The position numbers and the translations under genes are program-made. From Bacteroidales bacterium (GTDB lineage Bacteria; Bacteroidota; Bacteroidia; Bacteroidales; UBA932), in NCBI GenBank assembly GCA_012728975.1, contig JAAYDZ010000006.1, positions 28,753-92,752 of the forward strand: a stretch of DNA of 64,000 nt, written 5' to 3'. A model generated the notes under the pieces. The model was not told the origin of the DNA. It saw only the letters and a list, made by a program, of their open reading frames with translations, and did not search any database. Below, piece by piece: positions 50,459-59,652 of the stretch (the first letter of the stretch is position 1; the number at the start of each line of letters is the position of its first letter).

Positions 50459-51184
50459 TTACCTTCTCCTGAATTCCGAGCAGATGATGGCGGTGGCTAT
50501 AGCTACATTTAGAGAATCCGGCGCATTGGCTGAGGCAGGGGAGAAGCGAGGGATGGAGAGACGGTGTGTAACAAGCTTCTCCATAGCAGGAGAGATACCA
50601 TTTGACTCGGAACCCATCACTATCACTCCGCTGGAGCCCAGATTCTCCTCATAGATAGATCTCCCGTCGAGGAAGGTGCCGAATACCGGCATACCGGCGG
50701 TTCGGAATTCTGAGACAATCTGAAGAAGGTCACAATAGATAATCTTCACTCGGAAAATGGAGCCCATGCTGGCTTGTACTACCTTTGGGTTGAAACAATC
50801 GACAGTATCCTCCGACGCAAAGATTGTCCCTATTCCAAACCAGTCGGCGAGCCGAATGATAGTCCCCAGATTGCCCGGATCGCGAATAGAGTCGAGTGCC
50901 AGTGAGAGCGGTCGGGCAGCTATCAGATCGGCAATCTGAGATACGTCTGGCACCGCAGGCTTGCGCACCAAAGCCAGAGCGGGAGAAGGTGAGCTTAGCA
51001 GTGTGATGCGGGCCATTGCCTCTTCACCAATTTCAGAGATTCTGAATGCCTTGATAACCTCAAATCCCGAACGGTGCGCTTCCTCCACCGATTTTTCTCC
51101 TTCTACGACAAAAAGTTCCACTTCATCGCGGTATTTCTTGCGGTTGAGTGAACGGATGAGTTTTATTTCGTTCTTAGAAATCAT
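50459..51184 (-). CDS. TrmH/SpoU family RNA 2'-O-methyltransferase
   Basis: MISKNEIKLIRSLNRKKYRDEVELFVVEGEKSVEEA; LALDSIRDPGNLGTIIRLADWFGI; VIVMGSESNGIS. Start corrected from TTG 51199. Confidence 0.93.
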   Translation of the reverse strand: MISKNEIKLIRSLNRKKYRDEVELFVVEGEKSVEEAHRSGFEVIKAFRISEIGEEAMARITLLSSPSPALALVRKPAVPDVSQIADLIAARPLSLALDSIRDPGNLGTIIRLADWFGIGTIFASEDTVDCFNPKVVQASMGSIFRVKIIYCDLLQIVSEFRTAGMPVFGTFLDGRSIYEENLGSSGVIVMGSESNGISPAMEKLVTHRLSIPRFSPASANAPDSLNVAIATAIICSEFRRR

Positions 51185-51187
51185 ATT

Positions 51188-51195
51188 CAAAGGTA
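51188..51195 (-). promoter_or_regulatory. putative -7 box TACCTTTG
   Basis: TAnnTTTG 3 nt upstream of ATG 51184. Confidence 0.5.
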
Positions 51196-51227
51196 ACAAT
51201 TAACCTGATTATAATAATAATTTTATC

Positions 51228-51235
51228 TAAATTTG
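51228..51235 (+). promoter_or_regulatory. putative -7 box TAAATTTG
   Basis: TAnnTTTG 7 nt upstream of ATG 51243. Confidence 0.5.
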
Positions 51236-51242
51236 CAGGAAT

Positions 51243-53426
51243 ATGAAGAGGAGTCTTGCATTTATATGGATTGTGGCACTTGCTGCCGCTTCTTGCAGTA
51301 CCACAAGGATTCTGCAGGAGGATGAATGTAGACTTGTGGAGAACAAAATAGTCATAACAAATGATGCCGGCTATCCCACCTCTTCGCTTCAACCCTACAT
51401 CAAACAGAAACCGAACGATTATTATATCGGTCGGTGGAATCCCTTCCTCTATGTTTACAACTGGAGTTCCGGACGCGGTACGGGATGGGACAGATTTGTT
51501 GAGAAGCTTGGAGTTGCTCCGGTGATCTACGATTCCACCTCCATAGATGCCAGCAAAAAGGGTATGCTCTCGCACCTTGAATATTCAGGCTATTATGATT
51601 CGGATATTTCGCACTCCATACTAAAAAAGGATAAGAAAGCAAGAGTCAATTACGATGTAACCCTTGGAAAACAATATTTGATCGACAGCATAAGCTATGA
51701 AATTCCTGACACGAATATGCGCGAATTGTTGGCTGCGGACTCCGCCAACTTTACTGTAAATGTGGGTGATATCCTTTCTGAGAAGCAATTGGAGGAGGAA
51801 TCGGAACGTCTCGCCGGTCTCTATCGTAGCAACGGCTATTATGGTTTTACAAAAAACTATTTTTTCTTCTATGCAGATACAGTAAGGCAGAAGGATAAAG
51901 CTGATCTTATCGTATCTCTAGAAAACTATACTCGCAACGAATCGGAAGAGAGTGCAAGGCCTCATAAACAATATAACATCGGATCAGTCTCAATTACCCC
52001 GATGGCAGGACTTAAGGTGCGCGAGAAGTTTCTCTGGCAGATTAATACTGTAAAACCGGGTGAACTCTACAATGAACAGGTAATTAATACCACTTACGAA
52101 CGTTTCTCCAGCATCCGGCTCTTCAGCAGTGTCAACATGCAACTTAGTGAAGCAGATTCTTCGATGGTGGATTGCCGTATAATGCTCTCTCCCTCCAAAC
52201 TTCAGGGGGTGAGGGCTAATCTTGAGGGGTCGTTCAACTCATCAGGACTTTTTGGAGTAACTCCTTCTCTCTCATATTATCACAAGAATATCTTTGGTGG
52301 AGGAGAGTACTTTTCTCTCGGATTTAGGGGCAACTTTCAGTTCAAATTCAAGGATCCCACGCGCTCCAACGAGTTTGCAATCTCATCCTCCATAACCTTC
52401 CCAAGGTTTCTTTTCTTGCCTGTAAGCCTATTCCAGCAAACACTCCCGCGTACTGACATCAATCTTTCCTATAACTATCAGAATCGACCGGAGTACACCC
52501 GTATAATTGTTTCCACAGCTTACGGCTATAACTGGAATCGCAATAAGAGATTTTATTACCAGATAAACCCTCTCCAGTTTAATGTGGTGCGTATTTACAA
52601 TATGGATGAGGATTTCTACTCAAACCTCAGGGACCCTTATCTGATCAACTCCTACCGCAACCACTTTGACTTCGGCGGTGGAGGAATGTTGTACTTTACC
52701 ACCAATAGCGCAACCAATCCTAAGGATACATACTTTTACCTCAGATTGCAAACAGATTTTGCGGGCAATATGCTATCGCTCTTCAATAGCGGGCTGAAAA
52801 AGGATGAAAAGGGCTTCCATCTGATCTGGGGAGTACCCTATTCACAATATGTCCGCAGCGAGATCTCATTGGTTGAGACTCTGCGCTTCGGTCAACAAAA
52901 GAGGCTCGCTCTGGCAGGAAGATTCCTTGCCGGAGTCGGTTATGCCTATGGTAACTCCAATGTACTTCCTTTCGAAAAATTCTTCTATGCCGGAGGCTCA
53001 AACAGTATGAGGGGATGGCAGTCCCGTTCTGTGGGCCCGGGATCTGCGCCTATGGACTCCACTTTTGCTATTGCCAATCAGACCGGTGATATGCGCCTGG
53101 AGGCTAACCTCGAATTTCGTTTCCCCCTTTTCTGGAAGTTGCAAGGCGGACTTTTCATAGATGTAGGTAATGTCTGGAATCTTCAACGTGCATCGCTGGA
53201 CGGAGTGGCCAGGGATGAGCGCGGTATTTTTACAGCTGAGAATTTTGGTAAGAGTATTGCTGCTAACTGGGGAATGGGCTTACGTTTGGATTTCGATATG
53301 TTACTGATACGTTTGGATGCCGGTATAAAGGCATACGATCCGGTTACGCAGCAATGGCATACCCCAAATATGTGGTTCCGGAAAAATGGTTATGCCATCC
53401 ATTTCGGTATAGGATATCCTTTCTAA
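51243..53426 (+). CDS. BamA/TamA-family outer-membrane assembly protein (lipoprotein)
   Basis: Lipobox AAASC; POTRA-like N-terminus; C-terminal barrel with FYAGGSNSMRGWQSRSVGPG and ...GFGIGYPF ending. Confidence 0.9.
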   Translation: MKRSLAFIWIVALAAASCSTTRILQEDECRLVENKIVITNDAGYPTSSLQPYIKQKPNDYYIGRWNPFLYVYNWSSGRGTGWDRFVEKLGVAPVIYDSTSIDASKKGMLSHLEYSGYYDSDISHSILKKDKKARVNYDVTLGKQYLIDSISYEIPDTNMRELLAADSANFTVNVGDILSEKQLEEESERLAGLYRSNGYYGFTKNYFFFYADTVRQKDKADLIVSLENYTRNESEESARPHKQYNIGSVSITPMAGLKVREKFLWQINTVKPGELYNEQVINTTYERFSSIRLFSSVNMQLSEADSSMVDCRIMLSPSKLQGVRANLEGSFNSSGLFGVTPSLSYYHKNIFGGGEYFSLGFRGNFQFKFKDPTRSNEFAISSSITFPRFLFLPVSLFQQTLPRTDINLSYNYQNRPEYTRIIVSTAYGYNWNRNKRFYYQINPLQFNVVRIYNMDEDFYSNLRDPYLINSYRNHFDFGGGGMLYFTTNSATNPKDTYFYLRLQTDFAGNMLSLFNSGLKKDEKGFHLIWGVPYSQYVRSEISLVETLRFGQQKRLALAGRFLAGVGYAYGNSNVLPFEKFFYAGGSNSMRGWQSRSVGPGSAPMDSTFAIANQTGDMRLEANLEFRFPLFWKLQGGLFIDVGNVWNLQRASLDGVARDERGIFTAENFGKSIAANWGMGLRLDFDMLLIRLDAGIKAYDPVTQQWHTPNMWFRKNGYAIHFGIGYPF

Positions 53427-53460
53427 AGAGAATATAAATTAAAACAGATATAAAATAATT

Positions 53461-55104
53461 ATGAAGTATTTAAAACTCTTCTTTCTTGTAGTAACTACTT
53501 TTGTTGCAGTTTCTTGCAATTTTGAAAGGGGAGAGGCGGACTATGATGTCGTTCCTCTTCCTCAATCTATAAACGAACTTGATGGTGAAGACTTTGTTCT
53601 CAACTTCAGGACAAAGATCCTCTATGATGCAAATGACCCTCAGATGGAGCGTAACGCTGCTTTTCTTTCAGAATATATTAGAGAGATTACCGGCTTAAAT
53701 CTCAAATGTGTTGCCGCTGATGGCTCAAATTTGGGTAACAATATTGTTATATCAGTTGATGCAGAGGCATCTATGCCGTCTGATGAGAGTTATACTCTGA
53801 CAGTTGATCAAAACGGAATCTCCATTGTAGCCAAGGCTCCGGATGGCGTTTTTTACGGTATCCAGACCCTTAGGAAGTCCCTTCCCATAGGCAGATTCGG
53901 CAGTGTTGGGTTCGATCCGGTAGAAATCAATGACACTCCTTTGTTCGGTTACCGTGGAATGCACCTTGATGTTTCACGTCATTTCTTCGATAAAGAATTT
54001 GTAAAGAGATATATTGATATCATAGCTCTTCATAACATCAATACATTCCACTGGCATCTGACCGATGACCAGGGCTGGCGTGTGGAGATTAAAAAATATC
54101 CCAAACTGACTGAGATCGGCTCTATGAGAAGTCATACTGTAGTCGGAAAGGATTTCGAGTCGAGCGACGAGACACCTCACGGAGGATTTTATACTCAGGA
54201 TGATATAAAGGAAGTGGTGGCCTATGCTGCAGAGCGTTATATCACCATTATCCCTGAAATAGACCTTCCCGGTCATATGCTGGCGGCTCTGGCTGCATAT
54301 CCGGAACTCGGCTGTACAGGCGAACAATACGAAGTTTGGCCTCGCTGGGGTATTACTGAGAAGGTGCTTTGCCCGGGTAAAGACCATACCGTACAGTTTT
54401 TAAAGGATGTCATGGATGAGATAATGGCTCTATTTCCTTCGGAGTATATCCATATAGGAGGTGATGAGTGTCCCAAGGATCACTGGAAGGTTTGTCCCGA
54501 CTGCCAGGCTCGTATTAAGGCGGAGAAACTCTTCGCAAAGGATGGCCATACCGCTGAGCAGCGTCTTCAGAGCTGGCTTACATCGGAGATTGAAAAATAT
54601 ATCAATGACCACGGTCGCAGAATTATCGGATGGGATGAGATCCTCGAGGGCGGACTCGCTCCAAATGCTACAGTAATGTCCTGGAGAGGTATTACCGGTG
54701 GTGTAACCGCTGCAAATATGGGACACGATGTAATTATGGTTCCCTATTCCCACTTCTATTTTGACTATTATCAGAGTGAAGATAGAGACAACGAGCCTTT
54801 GGCTATTGGAGGATTTATCCCTGTGGAGAAGGTTTATGAGTTCAATCCTTTCCCCGAGGAGGTAGATCCTTCATTACACGGTCATATACTGGGTGTTCAG
54901 GCCAATGTCTGGTGCGAATATATCAAGACTACCGACCATGTAGAATACATGGCTTTGCCCCGTATGGCTGCCCTATGTGAGGTACAGTGGCGTCCCGCAG
55001 AGGTTCGTGATTATGAGGACTTCTTAGATCGTATGGAGCATCATCTGGCACTTTACGACCATCTGGGCTACAATTATGCCAAGCACATTGTTCCTAGTCT
55101 TTAG
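53461..55104 (+). CDS. beta-N-acetylhexosaminidase (GH20), lipoprotein
   Basis: YRGMHLDVSRHFF, NTFHWHLTDDQGWRVEIKKYP, IPEIDLPGHMLAALAAYPELGC, IHIGGDECPK. Confidence 0.95.
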   Translation: MKYLKLFFLVVTTFVAVSCNFERGEADYDVVPLPQSINELDGEDFVLNFRTKILYDANDPQMERNAAFLSEYIREITGLNLKCVAADGSNLGNNIVISVDAEASMPSDESYTLTVDQNGISIVAKAPDGVFYGIQTLRKSLPIGRFGSVGFDPVEINDTPLFGYRGMHLDVSRHFFDKEFVKRYIDIIALHNINTFHWHLTDDQGWRVEIKKYPKLTEIGSMRSHTVVGKDFESSDETPHGGFYTQDDIKEVVAYAAERYITIIPEIDLPGHMLAALAAYPELGCTGEQYEVWPRWGITEKVLCPGKDHTVQFLKDVMDEIMALFPSEYIHIGGDECPKDHWKVCPDCQARIKAEKLFAKDGHTAEQRLQSWLTSEIEKYINDHGRRIIGWDEILEGGLAPNATVMSWRGITGGVTAANMGHDVIMVPYSHFYFDYYQSEDRDNEPLAIGGFIPVEKVYEFNPFPEEVDPSLHGHILGVQANVWCEYIKTTDHVEYMALPRMAALCEVQWRPAEVRDYEDFLDRMEHHLALYDHLGYNYAKHIVPSL

Positions 55105-55205
55105 TCGGGAGTTAGTAGTGTGGAGTTGGTTGGTGCGAGGTACGAGTTACGTATTGCGAGGTAAGTTCCGAGTATTGAGTTGTTGAGAAATGCGAGTTTA
55201 CTTCT
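55105..55205. repeat. heptanucleotide array I (GAGGTAC/GAGTTAC type)
   Basis: ...TTGGTGC GAGGTAC GAGTTAC GTATTGC GAGGTAA GTTCCGA GTATTGA GTTGTTG... Confidence 0.85.
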
Positions 55206-55231
55206 GACTTGAAAGTATTAAATATGTAGTT

Positions 55232-55909
55232 ATGAAAAGAGTTTTATCGTTTCTTACGGATCTTGTTCCGAATAACAACAAACCCTGGTTTGATGCCAAT
55301 AAGGCACGTTATAAGGAAGCACAGGCGATTTTCAACGATTTCGCCTCAGATCTTTTGGAGCGTGTGCAGAGTTTTGACCCCGAAGTCAGAGGTCTCACTC
55401 TAAAGGATTGCACCTACCGTTTCTATAGAGACTTAAGATTCAGTAAGGACAAAACTCCATACAAGAAGCATTTCGGCATTTTCATTGCTAAAGATGGTAA
55501 ATGCAGCGGCCATTCCGGTTACTATTTCCATATAGAACCCCCTCATGCGGGCTACCTGGGCGGTCATTTGATGTGCTGCGGTGCCTACGCTCCGGAGCCA
55601 AAGGTGATGCGCAGCATTAGGGAAGAGTTTATGCTCAACGGTGAAGCTCTGGTGAAAGCAATGTCAAAGGCCAAAGGATTTGAAATGGAATGGGACGGAG
55701 CCCTGAAGAAAATCCCCCGGGGTTTTCCGCAGGACTCCCCATATGCCGATTATTTCCGACTGAAGAAAATACTTATTACACGCTATTTGGATGATGCTTT
55801 TATCCTGGAGCCCGATCTCGCAAAACGTGCTGCCGACCTATTTGCCACCTGCACCGAATTCAATACCATTCTCAACCGAGCCATTGACTACGCCTACGAA
55901 GAATATTAG
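55232..55909 (+). CDS. DUF2461 family protein
   Basis: LTDLVPNNNKPWFDANKARYKEA, YRFYRDLRFSKDKTPYKKHFGIFI. Confidence 0.92.
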   Translation: MKRVLSFLTDLVPNNNKPWFDANKARYKEAQAIFNDFASDLLERVQSFDPEVRGLTLKDCTYRFYRDLRFSKDKTPYKKHFGIFIAKDGKCSGHSGYYFHIEPPHAGYLGGHLMCCGAYAPEPKVMRSIREEFMLNGEALVKAMSKAKGFEMEWDGALKKIPRGFPQDSPYADYFRLKKILITRYLDDAFILEPDLAKRAADLFATCTEFNTILNRAIDYAYEEY

Positions 55910-55911
55910 GG

Positions 55912-56015
55912 TAGTTCTGAGTTCTGAGTGTGTAGTGTGTAGTACCCCGTACCACTTACCCAACAACATTTAAGAATACCACGTACCTCGGAACGCGTAC
56001 CTTTCACCACTCACT
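55912..56015. repeat. heptanucleotide array J with mid-array strand switch between convergent genes
   Basis: TAGTTCT GAGTTCT GAGTGTG TAGTGTG TAGTACC | CCGTACC ACTTACC ... ACGTACC TCGGAAC GCGTACC TTTCACC ACTCACT. Confidence 0.9.
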
Positions 56016-57348
56016 AGTCCATCAGAAAAATAAAGGTCGTAATCGCAGCTATAGTCTCTTTGAATGTATCCGGATTGATGTTTTCAAAGTTGTCCAGTGA
56101 GCCATGGTGATATTTGAAATAGTCGGTCCTGTCTGCTATGAATGAGTAATAAGGCTTTAGGGGCCAGTTTCTCTCTCCAGTATTGAGTGTCAGTGTCAGA
56201 CCGCGAGGCTCAAGGTAGGGGTTAAGAACCTCTTCCATTTGCTTGAAATAGAACTTATCCTCCGTAATGTAGAATCCGGCAGGTTTACCAGCTCCGGCAT
56301 CTATCTCAAGGTCAAAGAGAAAACCTTCGTGTTTTTCTTTGGAAAGACGTGCAAATTCTTTTAGGCCTGAGAGGTTCATTTCCTCATCCTGATAGAGTAC
56401 TATACGGAGGGTGTTTCTCGGCTTCATACGGAGTTCTTTGTATGCACGAAGTACCTCAATGGCGGCAACACAACCTGCTGCATTATCATGAGCTCCCTGG
56501 CTATTGAACCAGCTGTCAACATGCGCAGAAAGAAGTATGATGTGGTCAGGATTTACTTTACCGGGGATTTCAGCTACAATATTGCGTCCGATTGCCGGTT
56601 CGGGTAGGTTGCGAGCTGTGGAGTTGATGGTAACAGTAAGTTTTTTGTCCTGTTTGAGTATTTCTGAGAGTCTATCAGCAGCATTAGTGGAGATTGCTAC
56701 TGCCGGAACAGAGACAATAGATTCGCCATCGTGGCAGGCACCTGTGTGGGGAGTATCTCCCGGATGGTTGCTTATTGAGCGGACCAGGACGGCTTTAGCA
56801 CCTTTATCGGTAACAAGCGAGGCGCCTCTGGAGCGTTGCCACGCATGTTTACTGTAACTGTTACCGTCTTCCATCGTACCGTTGAAGAAGACAATCTTGT
56901 CTTTGCAGCGGAGAGTTTCCAATTCTTCACGGCTAGTCACCTCTACCACTTGTGCGATGATATCCTCGCCAGAGGTGCCGTTATTTAGTCCGAGGGCAAT
57001 AGCAGGGAGTTCGACTGATGTGCCGTCAGAAAGATTCATAGTGACTTTCGTCACCCCGGGATCCCAGTTAGGTACCTCTACTTCCTGGTGCCAGATATGT
57101 TTAATACCAACCTCTTCTGCCAGAACATATGTAAAGTAATCGATTACTTCATCATTGTTTTCGCTACCGGACATTCTTGCAGGATAATCCTTGCAGACCC
57201 TTTCCAGAGTAGCGACGGCGGTTGTGTTTTCATTCTGAAAATAGTTGTAGATCTTGTCGATCTGTTGCTCAATAGTGACCTTTTTGCAGGAAACTGCAGT
57301 AAGGACAACGAAAGTGAGCAGGATGATTCTCTGAATCTTGGAATGCAT
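56014..57348 (-). CDS. M28 family peptidase, lipoprotein
   Basis: HVDSWFNSQGAHDNAAGCVAAIEVLRAYKEL, RIVLYQDEEMNLSG. Internal ATG 57348 (MHSKIQRIILLTFVVLTAVSC) removes the overlap with the upstream gene. Confidence 0.9.
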   Translation of the reverse strand: MHSKIQRIILLTFVVLTAVSCKKVTIEQQIDKIYNYFQNENTTAVATLERVCKDYPARMSGSENNDEVIDYFTYVLAEEVGIKHIWHQEVEVPNWDPGVTKVTMNLSDGTSVELPAIALGLNNGTSGEDIIAQVVEVTSREELETLRCKDKIVFFNGTMEDGNSYSKHAWQRSRGASLVTDKGAKAVLVRSISNHPGDTPHTGACHDGESIVSVPAVAISTNAADRLSEILKQDKKLTVTINSTARNLPEPAIGRNIVAEIPGKVNPDHIILLSAHVDSWFNSQGAHDNAAGCVAAIEVLRAYKELRMKPRNTLRIVLYQDEEMNLSGLKEFARLSKEKHEGFLFDLEIDAGAGKPAGFYITEDKFYFKQMEEVLNPYLEPRGLTLTLNTGERNWPLKPYYSFIADRTDYFKYHHGSLDNFENINPDTFKETIAAITTFIFLMD

Positions 57349-57362
57349 ATTAGGTTCTATAA

Positions 57363-58223
57363 TTAAAGTGATGAATAAGCAGGGGAGAAGGTGTCTCCAT
57401 CGGAGATTCTGCCTGTGGTAATGCCCTTTTTGAGCCAACGCATACGTTGTGCGGAGGTGCCGTGGGTAAATGAGTCGGGAACGGAGTAGCCTCTGGCCTT
57501 TTTCTGGAGATAGTCGTCGCCGATCTTGGATGCAGCGTTGATGCCCTCTTCTATGTCTCCATCTTCAAGTGATTGGAAACGGCGATTTTCGTAATGAGCC
57601 CAGATACCGGCGTAGAAGTCGGCCTGTAACTCAAGACGCACCATTATCTCGTTGGATTGCTTCTGGCTAACATTTCGCATCTGCGAGTGTGCCTGTTGCA
57701 ATGTGCCCAGCAGATATTGGACATGATGTCCCACCTCGTGTGCAATCACATATGCATAAGCAAAATCGCCGTCAGCGCCAAGTCGTTGTTTCATATTCAT
57801 GAAGAATGAAAGATCGATATAGACAGACTGGTCAGCTGAGCAGTAGAAAGGACCACATTCGGCTGATGCACCACCGCAACCTGAAGTCACCTGATCTGTA
57901 TAGAGAACAAGTTTGGGAGGGGTATAGGTATGACCGTTTTGCCTAAAAATTTCACTCCAAACATCCTCTGTAGAGGCCAGTATCTGTGCTGAAAATGTAG
58001 CCAGTGCCTCTTCTTCCGCTGAAGGAATATACTCAGTCTGCTGGGTGTTGGTCGTCATATTTGAGACTTGATCAACAACCTCTGCGGGATCACCTCCCAT
58101 GAGCCAGGCAATGAGGCCTATAATGATGATACCACCAAGGCCCAGTCCGCCTGCTTTCATAGCGCGGCTGGAGCCGCGTCTGTCGTCAACATTGCTGCTG
58201 ACCCTTCTTCCATCGAGTTTCAT
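57363..58223 (-). CDS. neutral zinc metallopeptidase (YpfJ family)
   Basis: MKLDGRRVSSNVDDRRG, YVIAHEVGHHVQYLLG, RLELQADFYAGIWAHY. Confidence 0.95.
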   Translation of the reverse strand: MKLDGRRVSSNVDDRRGSSRAMKAGGLGLGGIIIIGLIAWLMGGDPAEVVDQVSNMTTNTQQTEYIPSAEEEALATFSAQILASTEDVWSEIFRQNGHTYTPPKLVLYTDQVTSGCGGASAECGPFYCSADQSVYIDLSFFMNMKQRLGADGDFAYAYVIAHEVGHHVQYLLGTLQQAHSQMRNVSQKQSNEIMVRLELQADFYAGIWAHYENRRFQSLEDGDIEEGINAASKIGDDYLQKKARGYSVPDSFTHGTSAQRMRWLKKGITTGRISDGDTFSPAYSSL

Positions 58224-58394
58224 AAATATCTAAATTAGATGATCGTACTATTTATCTGACAAAGGTACGAATAAAACCGCTCAAATCGTTTTCATTGTTA
58301 ATCAAAAAGTACACCAGAGTGATTCACCAACGGCAATGAAGAATAAAGAGTTTAAAAAGAGAGCCGCATACTTCTATTGGGTAAAATGTTTTTA

Positions 58395-59582
58395 CTAGCG
58401 CTGACTCAAGGGATTTTGGGCCATTTGAGGCTTGTTTGATTCCTCAGAGGATTCCAACATCTTGACATACTCCTCCAAAATTCTGTAAACTTCCTCAATA
58501 TCGTCTGATAATGAAAGGCGTAGATTGGCGTAACTCTTGATCTCAAGGCAATCCTGAAGAAATTGGTAAACAGGAATCTTGTTTGTCCAGTAATCAGTGT
58601 CGAAAAATATCATTGGAGCCGACTCATCATCCATAAAATAGTGATTTTGGGCCGCATCCTGGAATATCTCCTGCATTGTACCGGCACTACCGGGTGTATA
58701 AATGATACCACCGTGTGCAATGGTGATGATACCATCTTCACGTATACTGTTGGCAAAATATTTTGCAATGTGAGTGGAGAAGATACAGGCGGGTTCGTGA
58801 CCGTAAAACCAGGTAGGTACACCAAGACTCCTGAATTGTGTCTGTGGATACTTTTCAAGCACTTCAAATGCTGTCTTAAGCCAATTACGGTCCCTGTATG
58901 AGGGTGCTTTTACCACCATACTGATGGCATCCTCCACTTCCCAATTGCTTCTGCCGGCCATCCATGCACCAAGGTGAGCTGCCTCCATAGCGCCGGGACC
59001 ACCACCAGTCACTATAAGACGCCCTTTTTCGGTAAGCAGCTTGCCCAAATAGACAACCCTTCTGTAAATGAGATCGGAGCGAAGGATTGCGTGTCCGCCC
59101 ATTATTGCAACTACCATTTTAGGGTCGTATTGATCGATCAGATCGTACATTGCGTCTGTTATGGCATGGTCGTGGATCGAACGTGCGAGAGTCTCATAAA
59201 TGTCACGTCCATATTTGCCTTTTGCTATGTAGCGCTGATAAGCACGTTTATCGTAACTCGTGGCCAAAGTATCATAATCCTCGATATCATACCCTTCGTA
59301 TAATGAATAAGGATTGTAGAGTTCGCTGGTGTAGATCCTGTAAGGCACATTCATCTTGGGGAAGATAACGCAGGTCTGATCAATATTATCTTTCACCTCC
59401 TTGGGAATCTCACATCCAAGGAACATACAATCGGAAAATTTAAAATCCTTAATCTGCTTATATATTTGAAAGAAGTCTAGAGTATTAAAAACGCAATGGA
59501 CGATAATGTCGTCTTTTTTTACCTTTAGCAATCTTTCCAGATCTTCTATATTGTCAATATCTTTTAGTGGATACTTTGTCAT
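58395..59582 (-). CDS. LOG family (lysine-decarboxylase-like Rossmann) protein
   Basis: GGGPGAMEAAHLGAWMAGR; IIYTPGSAGTMQEIFQDA. Confidence 0.85.
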   Translation of the reverse strand: MTKYPLKDIDNIEDLERLLKVKKDDIIVHCVFNTLDFFQIYKQIKDFKFSDCMFLGCEIPKEVKDNIDQTCVIFPKMNVPYRIYTSELYNPYSLYEGYDIEDYDTLATSYDKRAYQRYIAKGKYGRDIYETLARSIHDHAITDAMYDLIDQYDPKMVVAIMGGHAILRSDLIYRRVVYLGKLLTEKGRLIVTGGGPGAMEAAHLGAWMAGRSNWEVEDAISMVVKAPSYRDRNWLKTAFEVLEKYPQTQFRSLGVPTWFYGHEPACIFSTHIAKYFANSIREDGIITIAHGGIIYTPGSAGTMQEIFQDAAQNHYFMDDESAPMIFFDTDYWTNKIPVYQFLQDCLEIKSYANLRLSLSDDIEEVYRILEEYVKMLESSEESNKPQMAQNPLSQR

Positions 59583-59604
59583 CTTGTTTACATTTTTTTA
59601 TTTA

Positions 59605-59652
59605 TACTACATACTTAATACTTTACCCCGCACCCCGGAACTCGCAACACTA
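59605..59652. repeat. heptanucleotide array K
   Basis: TACTACA TACTTAA TACTTTA (CCCC) GCACCCC GGAACTC GCAACAC then the CTA (TAG) stop. Confidence 0.8.
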
